Source: Jaminaea rosea
Taxonomy: Eukaryota; Basidiomycota; Exobasidiomycetes; Microstromatales
Length of the DNA stretch: 64,000 nucleotides
Reading direction: 5' to 3'
NCBI RefSeq assembly: GCF_003144245.1
Contig: NW_020289976.1
Coordinates: 1,426,001-1,490,000, forward strand
Shown here: positions 10,195 to 20,019 of the stretch, in pieces
Layout of the letters: every line of letters starts with the position of its first letter
Numbering within the stretch: position 1 is the first letter of the stretch
Translations under genes and position numbers: made by a program
Notes under the pieces: generated by a model
Told to the model about the DNA's origin: nothing
The model's input: only the letters and a program-made list of their open reading frames with translations
Databases searched by the model: none

Positions 10195-13100
10195 ATGGCC
10201 GCAAACGGCAGCGAGGCGGGTGAAGTCGCGGCCACTGCTGCCGATGACAGCAAGCCGCCAGCTGCGCCAATGCCTACACCCATCGATCTTCATCCTCCTC
10301 CCCCACCGCCTTCACCGCGTCATCGAACACTCGACCTTCAAGAGCCCGTTGGGGGCATACAGCCACCGCAGACGCACGGTCAAGACGTGGAAGCGCAATC
10401 AGAGTCTGCCATCGACGACTCGAGCGATGCAGACGTTAATGTCGAGAACCCTCGCCCGCCTGGACAAGATGATGAAGCTACCTCGTCCCTCCTCGTCCAT
10501 CTGGGCAAGCTCATGTCCGAGTCAGAGACGGATGGCGACGACGAGCCGGCGAACAACTCGACGACGCCATTCTCCGTCGTGGATATACCACCAGCGCCCA
10601 TGCCAGGCGATGCCAATCCACTCGAAAGCTTCGACAACTCAGAGGGACCGATCGCACCACCGCCTCCCGCCGAGGCAGACGTCAATGCGCCCGCTCCTAC
10701 CGACATTGCAGGCGATCAAGAGATGGGCATGATCAGCCCATTGGCTCGAGCAGATGCGCAACAGCCTCTGCAGCATCAACAGCAGCCCTCCTCCCCGCAT
10801 TCCGCACCATCCCCGCCGCAAGGTCAGCTATTCCAACAACCTCAGGCCCCACCCCAGCAGCAGCAGCAGCAGCAGCAGCAGCCTGGCGGGAATGTAGAGC
10901 CAACATCGATTGCAGACCAGATACGCAACATGGTCGGCGGTATCGGCATGAGCGGAATGAATGGCGTTCGATCAAAAGCAAAGCAGTACGGCTTCCCAGC
11001 TCATGCAGACGCCGACACGCTGCCGAGGGAGATTGATGAGTTCTACTCGTACGTCGAGGCGCCTCAGGTTGTCGAGAATCGCTTGGCGTGGGAGGAGTGG
11101 GCGGGAAAGGAGGCAGAAACTTCGGCAGAGGCCTCGACGTCGACGTCCAATCCATCGACGACGTGGACCTCCTTGCCCACATCGATCCGACAGTCACACA
11201 CGCGCAAGCTCCTCTCTCAGCTCTCCAGCAAGGACCCAGACCTGCGGCTCACTGCCTCGCGCGCTTTCCTCTACATCTTACAGGGCAGCTATGCTGATAC
11301 TCATGGGCCAGAGCATCAGATTCACTGGATCATCCTGAGCACAAAGATGGCTCGGCGCGAAGGGGCCATTGCCAAGGTGTACGAGGCACTCAAGCGCGCC
11401 ATGTGGAAGCACGACTTCCTTAGCTCGCTGCCCGATCATGTGCCCGCTTCGACCGAGGAGGGTCCGCTCCTTACGCCGCAGAGCAAGGCGGAGTACATGG
11501 AAGAGGTCAATCTTGAGCTCACGTTGAGCTTTGCACAGCTTTACCTCCTCATTGAGACGGGGAGGCGAGACGACGAGGAGGGGGCAGACGCGATTGAGGG
11601 CGGCGATCACGGGCGCGTTCCAGAGGACCTCATGGCGCTCGACCCGCCACTGCCCACCTTTCTCTTCACCGTCCTCGCCGCTCTGCGCGAGAAGAATGCC
11701 AAGGGCTTTCCCGTCAAGAAGCTGCTTCTCTGCCTGTGGAAGAGTCTCCTCGCCTGTCTTGGCGGGCAGAAGGATGTGAGGAGGTGCAAGGCCCTAGCTC
11801 GCAAGGTGGAAGGTTTGCCCGTCAATCCGACGAACGATCTGCCCGCCAACACCCTCTGGCCACCGCAGCCTCTCCCTACCACGCAACCGACGGCTCCACA
11901 GATGCAGCCCTCTGCCTCAGCGTCAACATCGGGGCGCCTCACCCTTGGCCAACCACGCAAGCGTCGGCCTACCAAGACGACGCCGCAGGACTTTGAGACG
12001 TTCCGCGAGGAGCTGGCCGTCAAATATCCGACTTACACGCCACCACGTCGCGGGCCCGCCGATCTTCCCATCGAGAAGCTCGCAACGGCCGTCGACCCCC
12101 TCCCTCCTCGACGTCTCGCCATCCGTCCCTCCCAAGACGGCGGTGGCGGCGGCGCGGGCGGCGCAGGCGAAGGGGAGGATGGGCAGATTGGTACCCCCGC
12201 CCCTACACCTCCCCCCTCTCCTCGCCCTAACAAGCAGAAATACCAGACCGACCAAACGCGCCCGTTTGTGTTCCCGTATTCGGTGAGCGTGCAGGGCAGC
12301 CGCGTCGTGCCGTACAGTATTGAGGAGGCGGACAGGTTGTACAAGGACAACATGCATGTGAGCACGGAGCTTTGGCAGATGTGGCGTACCAAGGAGGAGA
12401 TGGAGCGCGAGGAGCGAGGGTTGCGACGACGCGGCGATGGGAGGGGAGAGGATGCGGCGAGTACCAGCGCGGGGCGTGCAACGCATACGGCTCCTCCATC
12501 GCTGCATGGCGGGGACAGCGTGGGACCAACGAGGTCGAATAGCCACGACTCGCGAGGATGGGCAGGACTGCGCGCTCTGTCGAAGCTGAACGGCGGTGAA
12601 CGGGCCCCACCACACCACCTTGCCTTCTCCTCTACTGCCTCCGACCCCGGTCGACCCCCCGCGACCAACGCGGCAGCCCCGCAGTCTGGCACGCCCGCCT
12701 TTACCCCCGGCGGCTCCCCACGCACCAGCATCGCCCCCGACGAGCATGCTGACCCCGTAGATCCGGACAACTCCTTCCTTACGCGCGGCGAGCCCACGTA
12801 CGATCGACTGCTCGACGTCGAGGCCGAGATCCGCTCTACGCTCGAACGCGCAGAGGGGGACCACCTCATGGCCGTACTGGACAATGAGCGCTACTCGTCG
12901 AATGTGGCCACGCTTCACCAGCAGCTCGCCGACGTTCGCCGGCTGCAACGCGTGGACACCATCTACCGCGGCGTTCTCCCCAGCATGCAGAGCGCCGTCA
13001 TCGTCTTGTTGAAGCTCCTCCTCGCAACCGTGACGGCGCAAAATGCTTCGCCGCATGAGGGGGGGCTAGGCGGGCCCAGCGGGATGGAGGATGCTCCCCC

Positions 13101-15162
13101 ACCCACTGTAGAGGACATCGATATCCTCCGCCATCGCGAGATCACCACAAAGGCCATCAGTGCCATCCTTCTCCTCTCGCTCAAGTGGTTCAAAGCCAGC
13201 CATGCGCTCAAGTTCCACCACCTCAACCAGTTCCTCGTCGACTCAAATTGCATGCTCTTGGTGCTCAAGATGTTTGGCCTACAGGAGGTGGCGAACAGCG
13301 TCAGGGCCATCAATGAGGTTGGGAGCTTTAATTTCCTAGCCTACTGTGCGAGGGAGGCGGGCGTGACGGATGGGCAGGAGGGGGAGCGCGACGGAGATGA
13401 GGACGATGCGGCCTCGTCGGAGGATGGCGAGATGATCAACGATTACTCGTTTCGGAACTTCTTTTCGGTGAGTGTGTGCGGCGGAGTGGCGGCCGCGGCT
13501 CACGCTAATCGTCTTGGCTCCTCACGCACGCTCGCACCCCAGGTCCTCAACTTCACCCGCATTCTGCAGAAGCTCACAAAACGCCGCGTGCATCGCATCC
13601 TGCTCCTGACGCAGTACAAGTCCTCGGCGATCCTCAAGCGTCTACTGAAAGTACAGCATCCGACTCTCCAGCTCTACATTCTCAAAATCATCAAGTCTCA
13701 AGTCCCCTTCTGCGGCCGCAAGTGGCGGCAGAGCAACATGAAGGTCATCACGGGCATCTACCTCAACTGCCGGCCGGACCTTCGCGACGAATGGCTCAGC
13801 AGCGATGTAGAGGGGGTGGTGATGGAGAGCCTGCCGCAAGAGCAAGCGTTGCGCGCCTTGGTCAAGTACTACGTGGCCAGCCGCTTCGACGACGGGAGCG
13901 CTGCGGGGGGAGACGAGGCGGCGAGCACGGGCGCTCCCACGCAGCAGCAGCAGGACGGGAGCAGAGTGGGCCGACCGGGGGCGCATGGTCAGGCCAAGTC
14001 CCTTGGCGGTACGGCGGCCGAGATGGGCGAGATCGACTTCAACGATGCGGGAGCGGGCGGCGTGGCTGCAGGCGAAGGTAGTGGGCAAGCACAGCAGCAG
14101 CAGGAAGGCCCATCGGCCTCGTCGTACGATTTCTTCGAGTCCGAATTCCTCCTCCCACCGCTACGCCGCAATCCCGCCTCGAGGTCGGTGCACAATGGAC
14201 CGGGCGCAGCGGCGTACATTCCCGACGATGTAGTCGAGGGGTACCTGGGCGAGTACGAGGAGATCTTGGGCGAGGTCTTTGGCACGAGCGTGCAGCAGCG
14301 CGGCGATGTGAGCGAGACGATGATGCCGACCTCGTCGACGGCCGCCACAGCCACCGCCTTACCCGTCCCGGCCTCTTCGCCGAGGCAGAGCCCTACAATG
14401 GCGGCACAACGGGCTACGGGCGAGGGCGGGATCAGCCCCAGCGCCTCTCATGTGCAAGCTAGCGCGTCGTCATCCACGCAAGACTCGGCGCTTACGGGCA
14501 CGGCGTCCGGCTGGTCGTCGGGCAAGTGGGGTCTAACGCAGACGGGCGCTCAGACGGCTTGGAATGCTCTTGGCGAGATCTTGGGCCCGAGCGCGGGCGG
14601 ACCAGAGGGCCAACGGGGTCCGGGGTCAGTAGCGTCCAACTCGGACTCGGATTCGGAGAGCATAGCGAGTATCGGTGAGCTCGACTTCACGCGGCCTAAC
14701 AACGAGCGCGGCGTAGGGGATGACGCTGCCGGTGGTGGGGCGGGGAATGGCAACGGTGCGCAAGGTACAGAGGGCAAGAGTGACTGGGAGCATCTCTCTC
14801 CCAAGGAGATGCGTTTCCTCGCCTCTCAACCGCGCCCTCCCACGCCCGGCTCCCCGACCACATCTGGCCCAGGTGGCGGTTCCAGCGGGCGTAGGCGTCG
14901 ACGCTCCTCTGCTGCGGCGGCGGCGGAGCGTGAACGACAGATTGCGCTGCAGAGGGAGGCAGAGCTTGCCAAGGTTATGCCGGGGATGCCGAGACGGACA
15001 TCCAGCGAGCAGCTGAGGCCCGTGATGGGATTTGAGGATGACGATGATCTGGTGGCGGGGGAGGAGGTGGAGGAGGAGGAGGAGGACGAAGAGGAGGAAC
15101 AGCCTCTGCCGCCTCCGCAGGCTGGGGGAATCGATGAGGTTGAGCATGTATTTGGGCAATAA
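10195..15162 (+). CDS. FAR11: Far11/STRIP-type striatin-interacting (STRIPAK) scaffold protein
   Basis: Scaffold subunit of the STRIPAK phosphatase complex, controlling cell-cycle arrest, septation and hyphal fusion in fungi. About 1630 aa after removing one intron. N1221-type N-terminal domain begins near residue 260 ('KQYGFPAHADADTLPREIDE', 'FYSYVEAPQVVENRLAWEEW'). The C-terminal Far11 domain begins near residue 687 ('TRPFVFPYSVSVQGSRVVPY') and contains the hallmark 'RILQKLTKRRVHRILLLTQY' and 'SSAILKRLLKV'. The intron at 13468-13542 (GTGAGT...CAG, 75 nt) is a multiple of three and free of stops, so it reads through; removing it joins 'FRNFFS' to 'VLNFTRILQKLTK', as expected for the family. 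The start is the ATG at 10195. A polyQ run (CAG/CAA) lies at about residues 220-230 and acidic runs at the C-terminus. Confidence 0.92.
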   Translation: MAANGSEAGEVAATAADDSKPPAAPMPTPIDLHPPPPPPSPRHRTLDLQEPVGGIQPPQTHGQDVEAQSESAIDDSSDADVNVENPRPPGQDDEATSSLLVHLGKLMSESETDGDDEPANNSTTPFSVVDIPPAPMPGDANPLESFDNSEGPIAPPPPAEADVNAPAPTDIAGDQEMGMISPLARADAQQPLQHQQQPSSPHSAPSPPQGQLFQQPQAPPQQQQQQQQQPGGNVEPTSIADQIRNMVGGIGMSGMNGVRSKAKQYGFPAHADADTLPREIDEFYSYVEAPQVVENRLAWEEWAGKEAETSAEASTSTSNPSTTWTSLPTSIRQSHTRKLLSQLSSKDPDLRLTASRAFLYILQGSYADTHGPEHQIHWIILSTKMARREGAIAKVYEALKRAMWKHDFLSSLPDHVPASTEEGPLLTPQSKAEYMEEVNLELTLSFAQLYLLIETGRRDDEEGADAIEGGDHGRVPEDLMALDPPLPTFLFTVLAALREKNAKGFPVKKLLLCLWKSLLACLGGQKDVRRCKALARKVEGLPVNPTNDLPANTLWPPQPLPTTQPTAPQMQPSASASTSGRLTLGQPRKRRPTKTTPQDFETFREELAVKYPTYTPPRRGPADLPIEKLATAVDPLPPRRLAIRPSQDGGGGGAGGAGEGEDGQIGTPAPTPPPSPRPNKQKYQTDQTRPFVFPYSVSVQGSRVVPYSIEEADRLYKDNMHVSTELWQMWRTKEEMEREERGLRRRGDGRGEDAASTSAGRATHTAPPSLHGGDSVGPTRSNSHDSRGWAGLRALSKLNGGERAPPHHLAFSSTASDPGRPPATNAAAPQSGTPAFTPGGSPRTSIAPDEHADPVDPDNSFLTRGEPTYDRLLDVEAEIRSTLERAEGDHLMAVLDNERYSSNVATLHQQLADVRRLQRVDTIYRGVLPSMQSAVIVLLKLLLATVTAQNASPHEGGLGGPSGMEDAPPPTVEDIDILRHREITTKAISAILLLSLKWFKASHALKFHHLNQFLVDSNCMLLVLKMFGLQEVANSVRAINEVGSFNFLAYCAREAGVTDGQEGERDGDEDDAASSEDGEMINDYSFRNFFSVSVCGGVAAAAHANRLGSSRTLAPQVLNFTRILQKLTKRRVHRILLLTQYKSSAILKRLLKVQHPTLQLYILKIIKSQVPFCGRKWRQSNMKVITGIYLNCRPDLRDEWLSSDVEGVVMESLPQEQALRALVKYYVASRFDDGSAAGGDEAASTGAPTQQQQDGSRVGRPGAHGQAKSLGGTAAEMGEIDFNDAGAGGVAAGEGSGQAQQQQEGPSASSYDFFESEFLLPPLRRNPASRSVHNGPGAAAYIPDDVVEGYLGEYEEILGEVFGTSVQQRGDVSETMMPTSSTAATATALPVPASSPRQSPTMAAQRATGEGGISPSASHVQASASSSTQDSALTGTASGWSSGKWGLTQTGAQTAWNALGEILGPSAGGPEGQRGPGSVASNSDSDSESIASIGELDFTRPNNERGVGDDAAGGGAGNGNGAQGTEGKSDWEHLSPKEMRFLASQPRPPTPGSPTTSGPGGGSSGRRRRRSSAAAAAERERQIALQREAELAKVMPGMPRRTSSEQLRPVMGFEDDDDLVAGEEVEEEEEDEEEEQPLPPPQAGGIDEVEHVFGQ

Positions 15163-15217
15163 ATTGCACGCGAAAGGCGCAGAGCAAAGGGATCCTGTGA
15201 AGTCATGGTGCGACTCG

Positions 15218-16119
15218 CTACTCGACTCGGCGCTTCTTCGTCTCGCCTTCGCCCTCGCCCTCGCCCTCAGCAGCATCGAGCTCAGGGTAATGTCGGAAGA
15301 GCCCATCGCTGAATGGCTTCCTCCTCCCACTCTCCACATACGCCTTGATCCTGTCCTCCTCCCCCACGCTCCTCTGAAACTCCCACACCTTCGCGTACTG
15401 CCCGGCCTCCCTTGCCCTCTTGCACCACTGGGGGAAAGCAAAGTTGAGCCCCTCGAGCACCTGCCACAGTGCCAGGTCAGCAACGGTCGTCTGACCCTTG
15501 ATGGCCACTCTCCCCTCCAAGTTGGTGAGCAGCTGGTCAAAGTACGTGAGGAACTTGGGCAAACGTTCCTCCCGCAGATCGCGAGCACGACGAGCCGCTT
15601 CGGGCTTTTGATCTTCGTAGTAGAGCCCCGCGCCTATGGGGTGATGCGTATCGTGCACCTCGTTGCTCAGATCGAGTACGGTGAGGAGGACCTGGTGCGT
15701 GTGGATGTGCGTCGTCGCGGTCGCGGTCGCGGTCGCGGTTGCGCTCTTGGCTTCTGTCTGGGAGTTGTAGAGCCGGGGGATCTGCTGGCTGAGGTAGAGG
15801 AGAATGGCCGGCGTCTGAGAGATGAGCTGGCGTTGTGAGCCTTCTGTGATTTCGAGGAGGGGAAGGGCGAAATGGTGGGGCGAGCCGGTGGGGGCTGATT
15901 CGTCGAGCAAGGCTTGCAGCTTGGTCACATCATTGTTCTCTGCGTAGGGAACGTCGCTGTACTCGAAGGCTAGGCGGATATACTCGCCCCGACCGGGGAT
16001 CTGCGGCCAGCTGCGGGCGCGAGGCGGGCGCGGGGCGTGGATGAGTCGGTCAGTCTGCGATGCTGCTCACCAGAAGCTCCGTTCTCATCTCACTAGTGGA
16101 GAGTGTACTTGGGCGCCAT
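15218..16119 (-). CDS. Glutathione S-transferase (sigma-like)
   Basis: 272 aa; exons 16119-16094 and 16010-15218; intron 83 nt (GTGAGA...CAG). Conjugates glutathione to electrophiles in the cytosol. The tiny first exon encodes MAPKYTLH plus two bases of a Tyr codon. Joined, the start reads 'MAPKYTLHYWPQIPGRGEYI', the thioredoxin-fold beta1-alpha1 with the Tyr expected of sigma/mu/alpha-like classes. The glutathione-contacting segment is 'ISQTPAILLYLSQQIP'. The helical C-terminal domain includes 'VADLALWQVLEGLNFAFPQW', equivalent to the conserved GST N-capping region. A low-complexity Ala-Thr run (ATATATAT) sits between the two domains. The C-terminus is acidic then basic (KKRRVE). It converges with FAR11 with only 55 bp between stop codons. 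Confidence 0.9.
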
Positions 16120-16478
16120 TTCGTCCTGTTGGTGGTAGCTAGGACGGAAGTGGTTGCGCTCGCGCCTCGCCTCCTCGTATGCGTCGCTCGTATGTGGAGG
16201 CCAAAGACGAAGGTGATGCGATGCTCCTCTCCACGGCGTGTCACGCGCCATGCTGCTGCAAACGAAGCACGTCGTAAAAATTCATTTCAGGTCATTACAG
16301 GTCGTCAAGCGCATGTACAAGGGGGAAGAAGATCACGAGAAGGGTAACAAGAAGGTCCATAAGGCGTGGCCGCTCTGTGTAGCGCGCACCAACCTGCCTA
16401 GCTCAACGCTCCCATCGCGATGGCGGTCAGAGCCGCAACAGCCAACACGCTGCTCTTGGCGACGCCATGCTGAGTTCT
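16120..16478. other. Intergenic region, 359 bp
   Basis: Upstream of the GST start and downstream of the stop of the cysteine-rich secreted gene, both on the minus strand. It must hold the GST promoter. No repeat, RNA gene or clear core-promoter motif was seen. Confidence 0.4.
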
Positions 16479-17414
16479 CTAGGCCAGAGAAGCAGCTACG
16501 AGCGCTACCAGCCCAGCCGCCCATACCGCCCTCATACTCATTTTGACTTGCCCCCCCGCGCCGCTAAACAGCGGCCCAGTGCTTTCGTCGTATCCGCCGG
16601 GCCCTAGAGTCATCCCCACGTCCGTGTAGTACCCAGGGTCATAAGGCGTGTACGTCCCATTGCGCCCATGCTGATTCGTGCTCGCCACCCCGCCAAGCAA
16701 CGCACTACCCAGCGCACACAGGCTCCTTATATTACCCAGGATGGCAGGCGCCTGCGTACCCTCAGGGTCGGTGCCTAGGTACCAGCATTGGTTGGTGTGC
16801 TGGAAACAGTCCAGACACTGCGGGTAAGCGGACTGGAAGGTGTCGGTGCATGCGCACTTGATGATGGAGTAGTACTTGGTCGGGTCAGATACGATTGTCG
16901 TGCCGTTTTGGAAGGCGGACGATGCCTGGGCGCAGCTGGAGATTTGCGGGTATCGCTTTTCGCATTTTCGGCAGGAGGCATACTCGGCGGGGAAGGTGCT
17001 GTCGGGGGGGTGGGGGCGGGGCAAATGGTGTCAGGCTGTGTGCTCATGAGAGGGATGGCGCGCCGCTATTCACGGGTAGGGCAACTGGCTGAGTGGCACA
17101 GGCGGCGTCTCGTCTCGTCGTACAGGGCTGGCAACGGCCTTCTCTGGCTCGTACCAATCAAAGTAGCCGCCTCCGATCAAGTTGGACGGTGGACCCGCAC
17201 GCTCGCTGCCTGACTTGATGGGGCCGTAGAAGCTGAAGATTTCGTTGGGCGTGGGATCCTTGGGCAATACAGGTGGAGCTGCAGTCGGTGCGGGTCCATC
17301 GGGAGAACGAGCGAGGGGAGGTGATGTAGGCGAAGGTGCCGGCATGGGCGCCGCCCACGCTAGGCTGCTGCCCAGTGCCACGGCGAGGACGGCGGAGCGC
17401 GCAAAGGCGAGCAT
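16479..17414 (-). CDS. Secreted nine-cysteine protein with hydrophobic tail, unknown function
   Basis: 286 aa; exons 17414-17074 and 16998-16479. The intron is 75 nt (GTGAAT...CAG). The acceptor at 17001-16999 is chosen because it restores frame ('..LPYP' to 'TFPAEYASC'); a nearer CAG leads to a stop. Residues 1-21 are a signal peptide (MLAFARSAVLAVALGSSLAW). A Pro-rich stretch follows, then a compact cysteine domain with spacing C-x2-C-x10-C-x23-C-x-C-x10-C-x2-C-x6-C plus one more C about 20 residues on. N-glycosylation sites are present, and a C-terminal hydrophobic run (AVWAAGLVALVAASLA) suggests a GPI anchor. I do not recognise the cysteine pattern. It could be a cell-wall protein or effector-like protein; this is inference only. 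Confidence 0.75.
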
Positions 17415-17827
17415 GGCGGGTCGTGAGAGTCGTGAGAGTCGTCAGATGGTCGTGAAGTCGCGATGAGGCAGTCAAGAATGGATGTAGTCGGCGGTTTGCA
17501 TGTCAATCGAAGCAGTAGGGGCTCCCTCCGCGCCTTCGAGGGCCTCTTACCGTCCCTCTTGAGACTCAGGGGCTCCTCAATCAAGCAGCGCGAGCAAGAG
17601 CGAGAGAAGATGCGAAGGCTGCACGCTCGGCCCGCTCGCAGACAGTTGCCGCCGGTTGAGCTGCGAGCCGCGACAACGTGGAGACCAAGTCGACGAGGGG
17701 GGGCGGGGCGGGACTTTGGACTTGGCAGCCAAACATCATCCATCACGCCGCTCACGCCGCGCATCAATCACCGCCGCCGCCGCCGCCACCACCACCACCC
17801 ATCTACGCAGCAGCAGGATCAGATACA
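17415..17827. other. Divergent intergenic region, 413 bp
   Basis: Separates two genes for secretory-pathway proteins (cysteine-rich secreted protein and PDI-like protein), which may share regulation. A GCC-repeat followed by an ACC/CCA-rich stretch lies at about 17770-17805, just before the PDI-like start. No coding exon seen. Confidence 0.45.
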
Positions 17828-18520
17828 ATGAAGACGTCATTCAGCTCAGCAGTCGTTGCGCTGCTCATCGCAATCGTCAGCAGCCTCGTCTCGACGGCGC
17901 TGTCCGCCCCGGTGAGCGACATCAACAATCCCTCGCTGAGTGAGTAAAGCCGGGTGCGGCCACTCTCTCCAAACCCTCCGAATCGGCGCTGACCACTCTC
18001 GCAACGCTCGCAGAGGGTCTCACATCCACTACCTTCGACTCCAGCGTCGCAAAGGGCATGTGGTTCGTCGAGTTCTTCTCCCCTTGGTGCCACCACTGCA
18101 AGGCATTTGCGCCCACGTACGCCGATTTGGCCGAGATACAGGAGCCGCTCGAGCAGACGAGCGATTTCTACATCAGGAGGGTCAACTGTGTCGAGCAAGG
18201 TGGTGAGTATCCCGCGCAAGATGATGATGGGCAGACACAGGAAGCTGACGGTACGTACGCGCAGACTTGTGCGATGCGCAGAAGGTGAGGGGTTACCCGT
18301 CCCTCTTCCTCTATCAGGATGGACAAAAGGTGGACGAGTATCGTGAGTAGGGCGAGCGACGATGCGCTCGCGAAGTGGGTGCGCTTATGTGGCTGACTTG
18401 GTTATCTCACTCTCTGCGCCACCGCACGTAGGCGGGAACCGATCTTTCGAGGACCTCATGTCCTTCACCACGGCAAAGGCGAGCGACTACCGTAAGGCAA
18501 AGGCAGGCGTAGCGGCGTGA
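17828..18520 (+). CDS. Single-domain PDI-like thioredoxin protein of the secretory pathway
   Basis: 155 aa; exons 17828-17939, 18014-18202, 18265-18342 and 18432-18520, all introns GTGAGT with lengths 74, 62 and 89 nt. Residues 1-26 are a signal peptide. One thioredoxin domain follows: 'GMWFVEFFSPWCHHCKAFAP' carries the redox pair C63-H-H-C66. After the third exon comes 'DLCDAQKVRGYPSLFLYQDG', with the conserved cis-Pro. PDI enzymes make and rearrange disulfides in the ER. The CHHC site is unusual compared with the usual CGHC. The protein ends '..KAGVAA', with no KDEL/HDEL retention signal and no membrane segment, so it may be secreted or retained by a partner. Alternative reading: a truncated TMX-like protein, but no downstream exon is visible. 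Confidence 0.88.
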
Positions 18521-18623
18521 GCTCGGTGTAGCAGGCGAGGTAGTCTCCAGTCATACGATCTCGTTGAGTCAGTCCACAAACTAATATACATCGTGTCAGC
18601 GCCGCCGTCTCGCGCTCACCGCC

Positions 18624-19303
18624 TCAAATGGGTATCCTCAACACCTCCTCCTCCGTCCACCCCGCCGCTCGCATGCTCTTCGCACTAATACTAGCCTCTT
18701 CCGCCTCCAAATGAGGAAGAAGCGCCTCAGCGAGTGTCTGAGTGAGATTGGCCACCTTCTCCCCATCGTACACGCTGCGCGGCCAGGCCTTGCGTCCCTC
18801 CTCCTCCTCCCTCTGCAGCGCTTGACCGCACCCCTCAGCCTCGGCCTTTTTGCCCTGTGAACCAGTCAGACGACGATGTGTCGCCATAAGCTCACCACCA
18901 AACGCTTCGAGCGCAGCATGCATCACCTCGTGCTCGTGTACGTGCGTCGCCGAGGCGCCGAAATCGGGCATCTTTGTTGCTAGGACGGGGAAGATGTGCG
19001 CTTCCTACGAGGCGGCGGCGGCGGCGGCGGCCAATATTACGCGAATCTGATCAGCTCTCTTCAATGAAGTCTCTCTGCTGCTTTCGCATCGCGCCGAGCT
19101 CTCACCTCGATGGAGTGGTGCATCTCCAAATGATGGACCAGCTGAACCCCCATTGCGAGGAAACGTTCCAAGTCTCGTTTGGGCAAGGTCTGCGTCTGAG
19201 GGAGTGTGTGTTGGATCATGGCTATTGTTCGGCGAAAATTGGCGTGGAAGGGGAGCATGCGCTCATAGAGGTAGGAGTAGGGGTCGCCACGACTGCGAGG
19301 CAT
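18624..19303 (-). CDS. Hemerythrin-like (HHE) domain protein
   Basis: 192 aa; exons 19303-19106 and 19004-18624, intron 101 nt (GTGAGA...TAG), phase 0. HHE proteins bind a di-iron centre with His/Glu residues on a four-helix bundle; fungal members are poorly characterised. Visible ligand candidates are 'HANF', 'HHLEMHHSIEEAHIF' (spanning the intron) and 'HVHEHEVMHAALEAF'. I chose the ATG at 19303 (MPRSRGDPYSYLYERM). An in-frame ATG at 19543 would add 80 residues that include a strong hydrophobic segment (NLSLLLFAAIIIILASL), turning it into a membrane-anchored form; both are possible. It converges with the PDI-like gene (103 bp between stops). Confidence 0.85.
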
Positions 19304-20019
19304 GGTGATGAGGGGGCGATGCGCCGGGGCGAGAGGTGAGGGCGTTGGACGGAGATGTAGCGAGCTGAGCCGTAATAGCTGGATTGGGCGCAGTCGTGCG
19401 GTCAGAGAGGCCAGGATGATGATGATGGCTGCGAAGAGTAGGAGGGAGAGATTGGAAATGCGAGCCACAATGGATGATGATGCTGGGGACGAAGGGTGGC
19501 GAGTAAAGGGGATAAGGCGGCGGCGGCGTCTTCCGTCCCGCATTTCAAATCGCACACGGGCATAAGGGTGGGACGGATAGCGGCGAGGGCGAGAGGCGCA
19601 GCCGTGCCAAGGTCGACATTTCTGTCATACGAGATGTAGCCGATAGCTAGGACCGAGAATCATCAAAGCATGGCCAGAAGGACAAGGTCAAGAAGAGAGC
19701 CAGCGAGATGTAGGGCTTCAGGCGTGGCCTAAAGCGGGCGGCACGGCAGGACGGAAGGAGCCACGCGGGCAACCATCGGACGCGTCTACGGGCTGGCTCG
19801 AGCGACTCGAGTTGCTCTCTCGTGTCTTTCTCCGCCTTCCGCCTCCAGTCATGCCCGCTTGCGAGTCGAGATGCAAGTCAGACTCGCAACTTTGGCTCAG
19901 GGTCACCCATCCGCCTGCTCGAGGCGCATTCCAGGCGAATAGCCCAGCTCCACTCTTCCTTCCCTACCATACCATGGCCATCTCGACATCACCTCTTCTC
20001 GCCTCTCCCACTCGTCGTC
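19304..20019. other. Divergent intergenic region, 716 bp
   Basis: Between the HHE gene and the MIF4G-like gene. It includes the optional N-terminal extension of the HHE protein (19304-19543). The part next to the plus-strand gene is CT-rich. No other feature seen. Confidence 0.4.

Noticed and set aside
11923-13056. Minus-strand open frame of 377 codons opposite FAR11
   Set aside because: Shadow of a GC-rich coding strand; no family likeness, and the plus strand carries the conserved Far11 domain.
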